Assembly (NCBI GenBank): GCA_013698285.1
Contig: JACCVE010000422.1
Location: forward strand, 1-9,939
DNA length: 9,939 nt
From: Chloroflexia bacterium
GTDB taxonomy: Bacteria > Chloroflexota > Chloroflexia > Thermomicrobiales > UBA6265
Reading direction: 5' to 3'
Below are positions 1 through 7,515 of the stretch, piece by piece. Numbering within the stretch: position 1 is the first letter of the stretch; each line of letters starts with the position of its first letter. The notes under the pieces were generated by a model. That model had not been told where the DNA came from. It saw nothing but the letters and a program-made list of their open reading frames with translations, and ran no database searches. Both the position numbers and the translations under genes were made by a program.

Positions 1-402
1 CGGCCGGGACCCCGCTCGCCGGGATGCCGGTCGCCGGATCGTCGGACGCCAGAGAAGGGGCCGCCCCATGACCCATCTGATCATCCAGACGCACCGCATC
101 CGTGCCCGCCCGCCGCGGGGTCCGAAGGACGCGATCCGCTCGGCGGCCTGGCCCCAGGGAGTCGCCGAGCCGCCCATGGCTCGACCGGGCCAGCCCGACG
201 GGGATCCGTCCACCCTGTCCGAACGCCGTACACCTTCCCGCGTGCCGCCGACCAGATCTGACGGCCTATAAGGTTATCCTGCCCTCCCGTGAGAGTTGCC
301 GCCGTCGTCCTCAGAGACTGATCTGCCCCTCGACGACACCTCCCGCGAGACGATGCCCTGGCCCCTGACCCCTCATCAACGAGTCCGAGGAGGACCGACC
401 CG
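1..402. other. Leader region upstream of metY, no supported gene
   Basis: Short open frames occur on both strands here, but none has a good ribosome binding site or a recognisable product, and one on the minus strand runs into the metY start, so I treat them as chance frames of GC-rich DNA. The only AT-rich patch is around 267-278 (TATAAGGTTATC), which resembles a -10 region but has no TTGACA-like box at the usual distance. I looked for the conserved core of SAM riboswitches, which often precede methionine genes, and did not see it. A gene ending just left of the window cannot be excluded. Confidence 0.5.
387..394 (+). promoter_or_regulatory. Shine-Dalgarno site of metY
   Basis: GAGGAGGA lies eight bases before the ATG at 403. 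It is a near-ideal match to the 16S rRNA anti-Shine-Dalgarno end and fixes the metY start. Confidence 0.85.
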
Positions 403-1698
403 ATGACCGAGACCGAGACCACCAAGACGCTGGGCTTCGAGACCCTCTCCCTGCACGGCGGCCAGGACGCCGACCCGACCACGGGATCGCGGGCCGTGCC
501 GATCTACCAGACCACCTCGTATGTCTTCAACGATGCCGACCACGCCGGCCGTCTCTTCGCGCTGGAAGAGTTTGGCAACATCTACACCCGGATCATGAAC
601 CCGACCACCGATGTCTTAGAAAAGCGGGTCGCCCTGCTCGAAGGGGGCGTCGCGGCGCTCGCCTTTGCCTCCGGTCAGGCGGCCGAGACGGCGGCGATCC
701 TCAATATCGCCAGGGCCGGGGACGAGATCGTCTCGACTACCGGCCTCTACGGCGGCACGTACAACCTGTTCGCCTACACCATGCCCAAGATGGGGATCAC
801 GGTCCGCTTCGTCGAGCCGACGGTCGAAGCGGTCTCCGCCGCGATCACCGACAAGACTCGGGCGGTCTACTCCGAGTCGGTCGGTAACCCAAACCTGGTC
901 ACCCTCGACATCGAGCCGATCGCCGCGGCGGCACATTCCAGGGGCGTCCCCCTGATCGTCGACAACACCTTGCCCAGCCCCTACCTGGTCCAGCCGCTGG
1001 CCCACGGGGCCGACATCGTGGTCCACTCCCTGACCAAGTTCATCGGTGGCCACGGCACCTCGATCGGCGGCATGATCGTCGACGGTGGCAGCTTCGACTG
1101 GGCCGCGTCGGGCCGGTTCCCGGACCTGACCGAGCCGGACCCGAGCTACCACGGCCTGCGGTACACCGAAGCCTTCGGCAACCTGGCCTACATCCTTAAG
1201 GCCCGGGTCCAAGTCCTGCGCGACACCGGGGCGGCGTTGAGCCCGTTCAATGCCTTCCTCCTGCTCCAGGGCGCCGAGACGTTGCCCCTGAGGATGGAGC
1301 GCCACAGCCAGAACGCGATGCAGGTGGCGCGGTTCCTCTCCGAGCACCCCAAGGTGGACTGGGTCAACTACCCGGGCCTGCCCGGCCACCCGTCCTACGA
1401 GACGGCCACCAAGTACCACCGCCGGGGCCTCTACGGGGCGATCCTCGGCTTCGGCATCAAGGGTGGCATGGAGGCAGGCCGGACCTTCATCGGCAACGTG
1501 GAGATCTTCTCGCACCTGGCCAACGTCGGCGACGCCAAGTCGCTGGTGATCCACCCGGCCTCGACGACCCACTCCCAACTGGACGAGAACGCCCAGCAGG
1601 CCACGGGCGCCAGCCCGGACTACGTCCGCCTCTCGGTCGGCCTGGAGACGGCCGGCGACCTGATCGCGGATCTGGAACAGGCGCTGGCCAAGTCCTAG
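403..1698 (+). CDS. metY: O-acetylhomoserine sulfhydrylase (homocysteine synthase)
   Basis: This 431-residue cytoplasmic PLP enzyme of the Cys/Met metabolism family should make homocysteine from O-acetylhomoserine and sulfide, the direct sulfhydrylation route to methionine. Visible family features are the opening LSLHGGQ (about residue 15), the phosphate-binding Y61/R63 in NIYTRIMNPTT, the SGQ turn at 90-92, D187 in IVDNT that holds the pyridine ring, the Schiff-base lysine K212 in HSLTKF, and the substrate carboxylate arginine R409 in RLSVGLE. The length, and the long insert after the lysine (about 225-262), fit MetY (about 430 residues) better than the shorter cystathionine gamma-synthase or MetZ enzymes (about 380-400). 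The start is set by GAGGAGGA eight bases upstream. No metX or other methionine gene lies beside it, so it appears to be transcribed alone. Substrate choice (O-acetyl versus O-succinyl homoserine) is inferred from family resemblance. Confidence 0.95.
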   Translation: MTETETTKTLGFETLSLHGGQDADPTTGSRAVPIYQTTSYVFNDADHAGRLFALEEFGNIYTRIMNPTTDVLEKRVALLEGGVAALAFASGQAAETAAILNIARAGDEIVSTTGLYGGTYNLFAYTMPKMGITVRFVEPTVEAVSAAITDKTRAVYSESVGNPNLVTLDIEPIAAAAHSRGVPLIVDNTLPSPYLVQPLAHGADIVVHSLTKFIGGHGTSIGGMIVDGGSFDWAASGRFPDLTEPDPSYHGLRYTEAFGNLAYILKARVQVLRDTGAALSPFNAFLLLQGAETLPLRMERHSQNAMQVARFLSEHPKVDWVNYPGLPGHPSYETATKYHRRGLYGAILGFGIKGGMEAGRTFIGNVEIFSHLANVGDAKSLVIHPASTTHSQLDENAQQATGASPDYVRLSVGLETAGDLIADLEQALAKS

Positions 1699-1730
1699 CC
1701 CAACGAGCCTCTATCGAAGCGGGGGACCAA

Positions 1731-1773
1731 TCACGTACAACCCCGGGAGCCTGTCTTCCGGGGTCGTACGTGG
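1731..1773. terminator. Strong hairpin, probable bidirectional terminator
   Basis: Arms 1732-1746 and 1758-1772 pair at 14 of 15 positions (CACGTAC, then CCCCGG on the left arm) with one A-C mismatch and an 11-base loop. It begins 33 bases after the metY stop and sits between convergent genes, where a symmetric stem can act in both directions. No run of T follows on either strand, so it is not a classical intrinsic terminator. Such U-poor stems are common at gene ends in GC-rich bacteria. Confidence 0.65.
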
Positions 1774-2040
1774 CAATCCAGCCTCGCGAAGGCGGGTCAA
1801 CGTCCTGAGTAGAGCGCCGTAGATCGTGTGCCGACGGGACTCATGGCTGCCCCGCAGCACATATCCGAATACGTGAACCGCCGGACTGGGGCCTTGGTCC
1901 TTTCAACGAGGGCCGCGTCACGCAGTAGGCCGATGCTTGGCCCGGACGCGACCGCCCGGGTTCGGAGGACGACGGAGGGGCACTATCGGCAAAACGTCAG
2001 GCCCGAGATGATCGACGGGAGGGGGAGGATCGGGGACACC

Positions 2041-2058
2041 TGCCGGCGCATCCCGGCA
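2041..2058 (-). terminator. Small hairpin after the ABC permease gene
   Basis: TGCCGG and CCGGCA form a six-pair stem with a six-base loop, 15 bases beyond the permease stop on the minus strand. No T-run follows. It may help end the ABC transcript, but a stem this short is expected fairly often by chance in GC-rich DNA. Confidence 0.3.
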
Positions 2059-2073
2059 CACCCGTACTGGAGT

Positions 2074-5064
2074 CTATTCGAAGCGCAACGCCTCGGCGGG
2101 AGGGATACGGCCAGCCTGCGCCGCCGGGACCCACGTCATCAGGAGGGCGGCGCCGGTCGTGACGGCGAGGACGGCGCCGATGAATGTCCACGGCACGGTG
2201 AAATCGACACCGTCAGGGCCGACCCCCTCGCTACGGAACACGTTGTAGGCCGTGACGACGCCGAGGATGGTGCCGACGACGACGCCGAGAATGACGACGA
2301 ACGCCGCTTCGATCAGCAAGGAGAGCGAGACGAGCGAGCGTTGGAAGCCGAGGGCGCGAAGCATGCCAATCTGCTGGCGTCTCTCCACCACCGCTCGGAA
2401 CGCGATGACGCCGACCGCCGCCACTCCCACCACGAGACCTAATGCGAAGAAGCTGCCCATGATCATCAAGGTGCCCGTGTACCAGCGCTGGTCCTCGATT
2501 TGAGCGTCACGGATCGACGCGGCCTGGACGCCATTCGTCAGGAGGGCCGATTCGACCTCACGCGCGATGTGACGGGCGTTGCCAGCATCTTCGAGGTTCA
2601 GATAATAGGAGACTGCGGCTGGCTTCGGATAGATGTCATCGACGGTCCTCTGGGACGTGTAGAGACCCCAGAAGTTGATCCGGCCATCGATGATGGCGAT
2701 GATCTTGACGGGGCGCGGTATGCCCGTGACCGGGTCCTCCAGTTCGATCCAGATCGGGTCGAAGACGGTATCTCCAGAATCGATGGTGGTCAGCGCGAAC
2801 CCTTCTTCCCCACCGCCGTAGTCCTCATCCTGGATCGAGAACGAATCGCTGACGACGACATCCGGCTCGGTGAGTAGGGCCTGGATCACCGCCGCGTCAC
2901 TCTGGTAGCCGACGGCCCGCTGCTGGAAGGTCAGCGTGCTGCCGTGGATGAAGGCGTCATCCAGGCCGTAGACCACCTGATTCTTCCAAGGATCGGTGTT
3001 GGCCATCCGGACGTGGGATGCGACCGGATTCGGGGTCGTCATCGTCCCCGTTGCCCTGACGCCACGCATGTCTGCGCCACGGTCCCGCAAGGCGGTTTCG
3101 ACGTTTCCGATCGGGTTGGAGGTGCTGGCGTCGACTCGGACGTGCCAGCCGGCGCTCGCCTCGTCGCCGACCGAGAGCGCGGCGAAGTTCGTCATCATGG
3201 TCGTCATCATCACCAGCGCGAAGACGATGAGGCTGAACATCGCCATCGTTAGACCGGTCCGCCCCGGCGCGATGCGTGGGTAGGCGATCGCGGTCCGGAC
3301 CCCCGGCAGCCACCCTCGAAACACGCTGCCGGTCCGCGAGACGCCCGCGAGGAGGACATCCAGATTGTTGACGACCAGAACCGCTGCCGCGACCACCAGC
3401 GAGATCCCAGCGCCGAAGAACATCTCGAAGCCACTCTCGTACTCGCCGAAGAGGCGCCGTGAGACCGCTTCCGGCATCAGCCAGACGAAGAGGATCCACA
3501 GGCCGACAGCCGTGTAGACACCTCGACCCGCGAACCCCGCAAAACGCAGCACGAGCGCGAGACCAAATGACACGACGCTCATGCCCACGAAGAAAGGGAA
3601 TGCCTGTCCGATGCTGGCGCCTATCGAGATCAACGCGCCACCGGCGAGCAGGAGCAGCGCCCCCCAGGCCAGCGTCCGCTTCTTGCGCCCGCGGACCGTG
3701 ACGTCGGGAATGTCGCGGATCGCGGCGACGACGTTCAGGCGACTGACGACCCAGGAAGCGACGAGCATGGTCAAGAACGTCAAAACAACCCCGAGGCAGT
3801 AAGCGATGATCAGGCTCTGCGGTCGGACGCGCTGTTCGAACGCGACCTCGTCACCGGATACTGACTCAAATATCCGGAGGATGCCGGTCGAGAGGACGAC
3901 GCCGAGGATCGCGCCCACCAGGCTTGCCAGCAATGCGTAGCCAGCTCCCTCGGCCATGAACTGTTCGATGAGGTGGCGGCGCTGCGCACCGAGTGCCCGC
4001 GCCATGCCCATCTCCGGCCGGCGCTCCGCGGCGAGCATGGTGAAGATCAAGATCACGAGCAGCACGCCGGCCGCAACCGAGAAGAGGCTCAATACGAGGA
4101 AGACGCCCGTCATCCCCTGCGCCATCCTCTCGGCCTCCGCGAGACCATCCCGCTTGATCGGCGCGACGCCGACCGACTGGCCCGCTAACGCGGTCTCCAG
4201 CGTCGCGACCACGGCATCGGTGGCTTCCACGCCATCGGTGACGCCACCGCGATTCGAAACCGCGATCAAGCTGAGTCGGCCCGGCTGACGGGTCAGGGCC
4301 TGGAGCCGGTCGAGCGGCATGACAATCCCCGGGAGCGCCGCTGTCTCCAGATAGCCGGGGTAGCGGGCGCCGCTGACCATGGACTCCACCGCGACTGCAG
4401 CGACGGTGAGGGAGGTAGGAGCGTTGTCGTAGTAGACCGTGAGCACGTCACCGGTAACCGCGCCGAGGGCATCGGCCGTCCGCTGGTTGACCACGACCTG
4501 ATCGACCGCGATCCCCGCCAGGTCAATGACGTTCCCGTCGTTGTCCCGGAGTCCACCGAAAGCGGTAACGCGGGTCCCATCGACGCCGGAGAGCATCACC
4601 TTCGCCTCGCTGAGATTGCGGGTGACGTTGAGCACCGGTACGACCACGTCGAGCACAGGAAGGATGCCATCCACATTCTGGCTGCCCGCGACGGCCGAAT
4701 CGACCAGGGTCAGGAGGTCGTCGTCGACCGTGGCGGTGAGCGCGTCGCCCGCTTGGGCCGTCCCGTCCTGGCCGTGGACGATCACCTCGTCAAAGTGGCC
4801 GAAGAGGTGATAGACGTGCAGCGTCGCGGAGTGCTGGATGGTATCTCCGCTGTTCAGCGCCGCCGAGATCAACAGGGTCGAGAGCATTAGGCCAAGGATG
4901 ATCGACGCGCTTTGAGCGGGCCGCCTGGGGATGTTGCGCATCCCCATCCTGACGATCACCGGCCGGCGCCATGCCACCCAGCCAAGGGACACCAGGCAGA
5001 TGACCAGCAGGACGACCAAGACGAGCATGATGCCCGTCATCGGGATGCCGAAGATCTCGTCCAT
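2074..5064 (-). CDS. ABC transporter permease, double FtsX/MacB-type
   Basis: This 996-residue membrane protein is the permease partner of the ATPase just upstream. It has two FtsX-type halves. Positions below are approximate. The first half has membrane segments near residues 8-30 and 51-70, an extracytoplasmic domain at 71-315, and three segments between 317 and 441. A hydrophobic middle (462-571) follows. The second half has a segment near 604-626, another extracytoplasmic domain (627-855), and three segments between 861 and 980. Each half carries the cytoplasmic loop typical of the family, ERRPEMGMARALGAQRRHL and ERRQQIGMLRALGFQRSL, which shows an internal duplication. Permeases of this build move lipids, lipoproteins, peptides or drugs out of or along the membrane; the substrate is not readable here. 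The ATG at 5064 follows the ATPase stop by one base, so translation is probably coupled. An in-frame ATG at 5106 would add 14 residues and overlap the ATPase gene, and I consider it less likely. Confidence 0.9.
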   Translation of the reverse strand: MDEIFGIPMTGIMLVLVVLLVICLVSLGWVAWRRPVIVRMGMRNIPRRPAQSASIILGLMLSTLLISAALNSGDTIQHSATLHVYHLFGHFDEVIVHGQDGTAQAGDALTATVDDDLLTLVDSAVAGSQNVDGILPVLDVVVPVLNVTRNLSEAKVMLSGVDGTRVTAFGGLRDNDGNVIDLAGIAVDQVVVNQRTADALGAVTGDVLTVYYDNAPTSLTVAAVAVESMVSGARYPGYLETAALPGIVMPLDRLQALTRQPGRLSLIAVSNRGGVTDGVEATDAVVATLETALAGQSVGVAPIKRDGLAEAERMAQGMTGVFLVLSLFSVAAGVLLVILIFTMLAAERRPEMGMARALGAQRRHLIEQFMAEGAGYALLASLVGAILGVVLSTGILRIFESVSGDEVAFEQRVRPQSLIIAYCLGVVLTFLTMLVASWVVSRLNVVAAIRDIPDVTVRGRKKRTLAWGALLLLAGGALISIGASIGQAFPFFVGMSVVSFGLALVLRFAGFAGRGVYTAVGLWILFVWLMPEAVSRRLFGEYESGFEMFFGAGISLVVAAAVLVVNNLDVLLAGVSRTGSVFRGWLPGVRTAIAYPRIAPGRTGLTMAMFSLIVFALVMMTTMMTNFAALSVGDEASAGWHVRVDASTSNPIGNVETALRDRGADMRGVRATGTMTTPNPVASHVRMANTDPWKNQVVYGLDDAFIHGSTLTFQQRAVGYQSDAAVIQALLTEPDVVVSDSFSIQDEDYGGGEEGFALTTIDSGDTVFDPIWIELEDPVTGIPRPVKIIAIIDGRINFWGLYTSQRTVDDIYPKPAAVSYYLNLEDAGNARHIAREVESALLTNGVQAASIRDAQIEDQRWYTGTLMIMGSFFALGLVVGVAAVGVIAFRAVVERRQQIGMLRALGFQRSLVSLSLLIEAAFVVILGVVVGTILGVVTAYNVFRSEGVGPDGVDFTVPWTFIGAVLAVTTGAALLMTWVPAAQAGRIPPAEALRFE

Positions 5065-5065
5065 C

Positions 5066-5866
5066 TCAGGCCCCCATCGCCATGGGGTGTGCCGATCGTC
5101 GAGCATCCGCTGCCTTGCCTGTGGCCGGTCGATCGTCTCCCACGATCGAGCCGTCCTGCATCCTCACGATCCGGTCACACAGGGCCCCAACGCCCGGGTC
5201 GTGGGTGACCACCACCAGCGTCAAGCCCACCTGGATGTTCAGCGCCCGTAATAGGCCCAGGATCTCCGCCGCCGTCGTCGAGTCCAACGCTCCCGTTGGC
5301 TCATCGGCCCAGACGATCGCCGGCTCGTTGACCAGCGCTCGGGCGATCGTCACCCGCTGCCGCTGGCCCCCGCTCAACTGCGCCGGCCGATGTCCCGCCC
5401 AACGTGCGAGCCCGACTTGCTCCAGGGCGCTGAGTGCCCGCGCCCGTGCCACCTTCGGCCGCACACCGGCAACGAGCAGGGGCAATTCGACGTTCTCGAC
5501 CGCGCTGAGGACGGGCAACAGGTTGTAGACCTGGAACATGAAGCCCATCCGCTGGGCCCGCATGGCCGTCCGCTGCCGGTCGGAGAGCCCCGCCAGGTCT
5601 CGTCCTTCGAGGCACACCTGACCCCCGTCGATCGTGTCGAGGCCCGAGAGGCAGTTGAGCAGGGTTGTCTTGCCGCAGCCCGATGGACCCATCACCGCGA
5701 CCATCTCGCCCTGCCCGACCGCGAAGTCCACCCTACGTAACGCTGGAACGGTGGTCGTTCCGGTGTCGTACGTCTTGATCACGTCGCGCGCGGCGATCAT
5801 CAGCCCGCGGTCGTGACCATCGGTCTGAGGGACCGGCACGTTTCGATAGCCATTCAGTCGTAGCAT
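5066..5866 (-). CDS. ABC transporter ATP-binding protein (MacB/LolD type)
   Basis: This 266-residue cytoplasmic ATPase should power the FtsX-type permease encoded next. All nucleotide-binding motifs are intact: A-loop Y33, Walker A GPSGCGKT at 60-67, Q-loop Q112 in FMFQVYNLLP, signature LSGGQ at 164-168, Walker B with D188 and E189 in IVWADEPTGALD, and the switch histidine H222 in VVVTHD. The FMFQ-NLLP form of the Q-loop region is typical of the MacB/LolD/FtsE group (ABC-type 3), which agrees with the permease class. I chose the ATG at 5866 because AAGGA lies seven bases before it. An upstream in-frame ATG at 5974 would add 36 arginine-rich residues unlike the family and has no good binding site. 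The short tail after the H-loop ends one base before the permease ATG. The 225-base gap from sodA and the hairpin in it suggest a separate promoter, which I could not pinpoint. Confidence 0.93.
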   Translation of the reverse strand: MLRLNGYRNVPVPQTDGHDRGLMIAARDVIKTYDTGTTTVPALRRVDFAVGQGEMVAVMGPSGCGKTTLLNCLSGLDTIDGGQVCLEGRDLAGLSDRQRTAMRAQRMGFMFQVYNLLPVLSAVENVELPLLVAGVRPKVARARALSALEQVGLARWAGHRPAQLSGGQRQRVTIARALVNEPAIVWADEPTGALDSTTAAEILGLLRALNIQVGLTLVVVTHDPGVGALCDRIVRMQDGSIVGDDRPATGKAADARRSAHPMAMGA

Positions 5867-6050
5867 CGAGGTTTCCTTCGGGGAAGATCGAGTGAGGGTT
5901 CTCAAAAGGCCGATCCGCGCTGGGATCGCCACCGGAACGCGTCCGCAAGGTACGGGACGACGAGCACGGCACACGATAGGGGCGTCGTTCTTCTCGGGTC
6001 CCCTGGTGAGGTCTGGCCCGGATGGTCGCGTCCTCGGGCGAGAGGGGGAG

Positions 6051-6085
6051 GTGCGGGGCTGAGCCTCGACGCTTCAGCCCCGTAC
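6051..6085 (-). terminator. Hairpin terminator after sodA
   Basis: Arms 6051-6062 and 6074-6085 pair over 12 positions (core CGGGGCTGA / TCAGCCCCG, with one G-T wobble near the base) around an 11-base loop. The stem starts five bases after the sodA stop on the minus strand. No T-run follows. Position and strength support a transcription end between sodA and the ABC genes. Confidence 0.7.
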
Positions 6086-6090
6086 TTCCG

Positions 6091-6867
6091 TCAGCTGGAC
6101 TGCGCCTGCTCGTAGCGGGCGTTGACCGTCTGCCAGTTGACGGTGTTCCACCAGGCGGTGAGGTAGTCCTTTCGCTTGTTCTGGTACTTGAGGTAGTAGG
6201 CGTGCTCCCAGACGTCGATGCCGAGGATCGGCGCGGGACCGTCTTCCATCACCGGGTTGTCCTGGTTCGGAGTGTTGGTGATCGCCAGCTTGCCGTCTGG
6301 GCCGAGGGTGACCCACGCCCAGCCGGAGCCGAAGCGCCCCAGGCCAGCGGCGGTCACCGCGTCCTGGAAGGCGGTGAAATCCCCGAAGCTGGCGGCGACC
6401 GCCTCGGCGATCGGTCCGGTCGGCTCACCGCCGCCGCCAGGGCCCATCAGCTCCCAGAACAGGGTGTGGTTGACGTGACCACCGGCGTTATTGCGGATCG
6501 CGGTACGTTGGGCTTCGGGGACCTGATCCAGGTTCCGGATCAGCTCGTCGGCGCTCATCGCCTGGAGGTCAGGCAATTCGGCCACGGCCTTGTTGAGGTT
6601 GTCGACGTAGGCTTGGTGGTGCTTGTCGTGGTGGATCTGCATCGTCTGGGTGTCGATGTGGGGTTCGAGCGCCGCGTAGTCATACGGCAGCGGCGGCAAG
6701 GTGAACGGTCCGGTCGGCGCGCCCGTCGTCGGCGTGGCCTGAGCGGTGGTCCCCTTGACCGTGCCGCCGAGTCGTGACGTCGTCACGAGAGCGGCGCCGG
6801 CCCCCGCGGCGGCGAGGCCACCGACGACTCCCCGCCGAGAGAATGATCGCGTCATGATCCCATCCAT
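6091..6867 (-). CDS. sodA: Tat-exported Mn-type superoxide dismutase
   Basis: This 258-residue protein turns superoxide into oxygen and hydrogen peroxide, probably outside the cytoplasmic membrane. Residues 1-44 look like a twin-arginine signal: SRRGVVGG at 10-17, an alanine-rich hydrophobic stretch to about 30, and a possible AQA cleavage site at 42-44. The mature part is a full Fe/Mn SOD. The four metal ligands are H79 (in MQIHHDKHH), H134 (in GGHVNHTLFW), D218 and H222 (in DVWEHAYYLKYQNKR). Q202 in PNQDNPVM is in the place of the outer-sphere glutamine of Mn enzymes, and GG at 129-130 fits too, so manganese is more likely than iron; dual metal use is possible. The ATG at 6867 has AGGAG nine bases upstream, whereas the second ATG at 6855 has none. 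Tat export would fit a metal loaded in the cytoplasm before transport. A hairpin follows the gene, and the small secreted protein gene precedes it on the same strand. Confidence 0.95.
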   Translation of the reverse strand: MDGIMTRSFSRRGVVGGLAAAGAGAALVTTSRLGGTVKGTTAQATPTTGAPTGPFTLPPLPYDYAALEPHIDTQTMQIHHDKHHQAYVDNLNKAVAELPDLQAMSADELIRNLDQVPEAQRTAIRNNAGGHVNHTLFWELMGPGGGGEPTGPIAEAVAASFGDFTAFQDAVTAAGLGRFGSGWAWVTLGPDGKLAITNTPNQDNPVMEDGPAPILGIDVWEHAYYLKYQNKRKDYLTAWWNTVNWQTVNARYEQAQSS

Positions 6868-6892
6868 CGTTCGGAACTCCTGATACTAACGG

Positions 6893-6921
6893 GCGATGAG
6901 CCGACCGTTCCGGCTCATCGC
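6893..6921 (-). terminator. Perfect 11-bp hairpin between small-protein gene and sodA
   Basis: GCGATGAGCCG at 6893-6903 and its exact complement at 6911-6921 enclose a seven-base loop. On the minus strand it begins 29 bases after the stop of the 87-residue gene and ends 25 bases before the sodA start. It lacks a T-run. It could end the small-protein transcript, partly reduce read-through into sodA, or protect a processed 3' end. Its closeness to the sodA start leaves almost no room for a sodA promoter downstream of it. Confidence 0.65.
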
Positions 6922-6950
6922 TTCGCGTCCGGCCGGTTGTCCATTTCCAC

Positions 6951-7214
6951 CTACGGGCAGGTGCCCTTACCGACGCTGACCGGGTTGTTCGGGTTGGCGA
7001 AGGCCACCTTGCCTGGCTGGCCCAGGTGAACGTTCTCGTTGAACTGGTGGTAGCTCGCTTCGCCGAAACCCTGCTCGGTCTGGCCGCTCGCGATGTCGGC
7101 GACGCAGGTGCCGGGGGTGTCGAGATAGTGTTCGTGCGAGGCGGAGGCCGGTGCCGCGATCGCGAATCCCAGGGCGACCGCGCTGCCGACGATGAGCGTC
7201 TTCCACGTCTTCAT
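6951..7214 (-). CDS. Small secreted protein of unknown function (87 aa)
   Basis: I do not recognise a characterised family. Residues 1-25 are a clear Sec signal peptide: K2 and K5, a hydrophobic core from about 7 to 21, and the cleavage motif ASA at 23-25. The mature part is only about 62 residues, polar, with four histidines (H27, H29, H56, H63) and two cysteines (C37, C86) that could form one disulfide once exported. Notable stretches are HEHYLDTPGTC at 27-37, YHQFNENVHLGQPG at 55-68 and NPNNPVSVGKGTCP at 74-87. The paired histidines hint at metal binding, but that is a guess. The ATG at 7214 has AGGAG eight bases upstream. The open frame extends to 7445, but that upstream part lacks a signal-like start and would bury the signal peptide. 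The next gene on the same strand is the exported SOD, which suggests a shared extracytoplasmic role. Confidence 0.8.
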   Translation of the reverse strand: MKTWKTLIVGSAVALGFAIAAPASASHEHYLDTPGTCVADIASGQTEQGFGEASYHQFNENVHLGQPGKVAFANPNNPVSVGKGTCP

Positions 7215-7271
7215 GCGCCTAACTCCTGTCATGCTCGTAACTTCATGTGCTCGGAATGGCCCGTGGCGGAG

Positions 7272-7350
7272 TGTTGATCGATCGGTTCGCGGCGGGTCGG
7301 GCCAGTCCCCGCCACCCTGTACGTGATCCGCTCGAAGCGGCCGATCAACA
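7272..7350. repeat. Imperfect 18-bp inverted repeat with nested stem
   Basis: Arms 7272-7289 and 7333-7350 are complementary at 15 of 18 positions, with an uninterrupted outer nine pairs (TGTTGATCG / CGATCAACA). The 43-base interval contains a second stem, GGCGGG at 7291-7296 with CCCGCC at 7308-7313. The left arm lies 57 bases upstream of the small-protein start. It may be a regulator binding site or a folded 5' leader. Confidence 0.5.
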
Positions 7351-7515
7351 GCATGGGGTGTGTTTCTGGTCACCTCCATCTCATCGCTACCTGCCGGGTA
7401 TCGTCTGACCTCGGGAGCCCGCGAGCCATCCGGCCGGCGCTGCATGGGCGACGACCGGACGGACGTTCCGTCTCGCCGAGTGGTCTGGAACGAGATTAGC
7501 GAGCCAGCGTCCGCC

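Larger units (their letters stand above)
1699..2073. other. Convergent intergenic region
   Basis: This gap lies between the 3' ends of metY (+) and the ABC permease (-). It holds the strong hairpin at 1731-1773 and a smaller one at 2041-2058. Between them, about 1780-2040, I recognise no gene, RNA or repeat. A plus-strand frame from a GTG at 1828 runs on into the antisense of the permease gene, but it has no ribosome binding site and no recognisable sequence. Confidence 0.6.

Noticed and set aside
267..278. AT-rich TATAAGGTTATC as a metY promoter
   Set aside because: It resembles a -10 region, but no -35-like hexamer is found 16-18 bases upstream of any register, so I did not list it as a promoter.
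81..482. Minus-strand frame of 133 codons in the metY leader
   Set aside because: It starts inside metY on the opposite strand and has no recognisable product or ribosome binding site.
616..1578. Minus-strand open frame of 320 codons opposite metY
   Set aside because: It is fully antisense to a strongly recognised enzyme gene, its product is of low complexity with arginine, glycine and valine excess, and no ribosome binding site was seen. Long antisense frames are common in GC-rich genes.
1828..2442. Plus-strand frame of 204 codons from a GTG in the convergent gap
   Set aside because: More than half of it is antisense to the permease gene, its sequence is rich in charged residues without a pattern I recognise, and no Shine-Dalgarno site precedes it.
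5867..5974. N-terminal extension of the ABC ATPase from an ATG at 5974
   Set aside because: The added 36 residues are arginine-rich and unlike the family, while the ATG at 5866 has AAGGA at correct spacing.
7215..7445. N-terminal extension of the small secreted protein
   Set aside because: It would place the signal peptide in the interior of the protein; the ATG at 7214 has its own AGGAG site.
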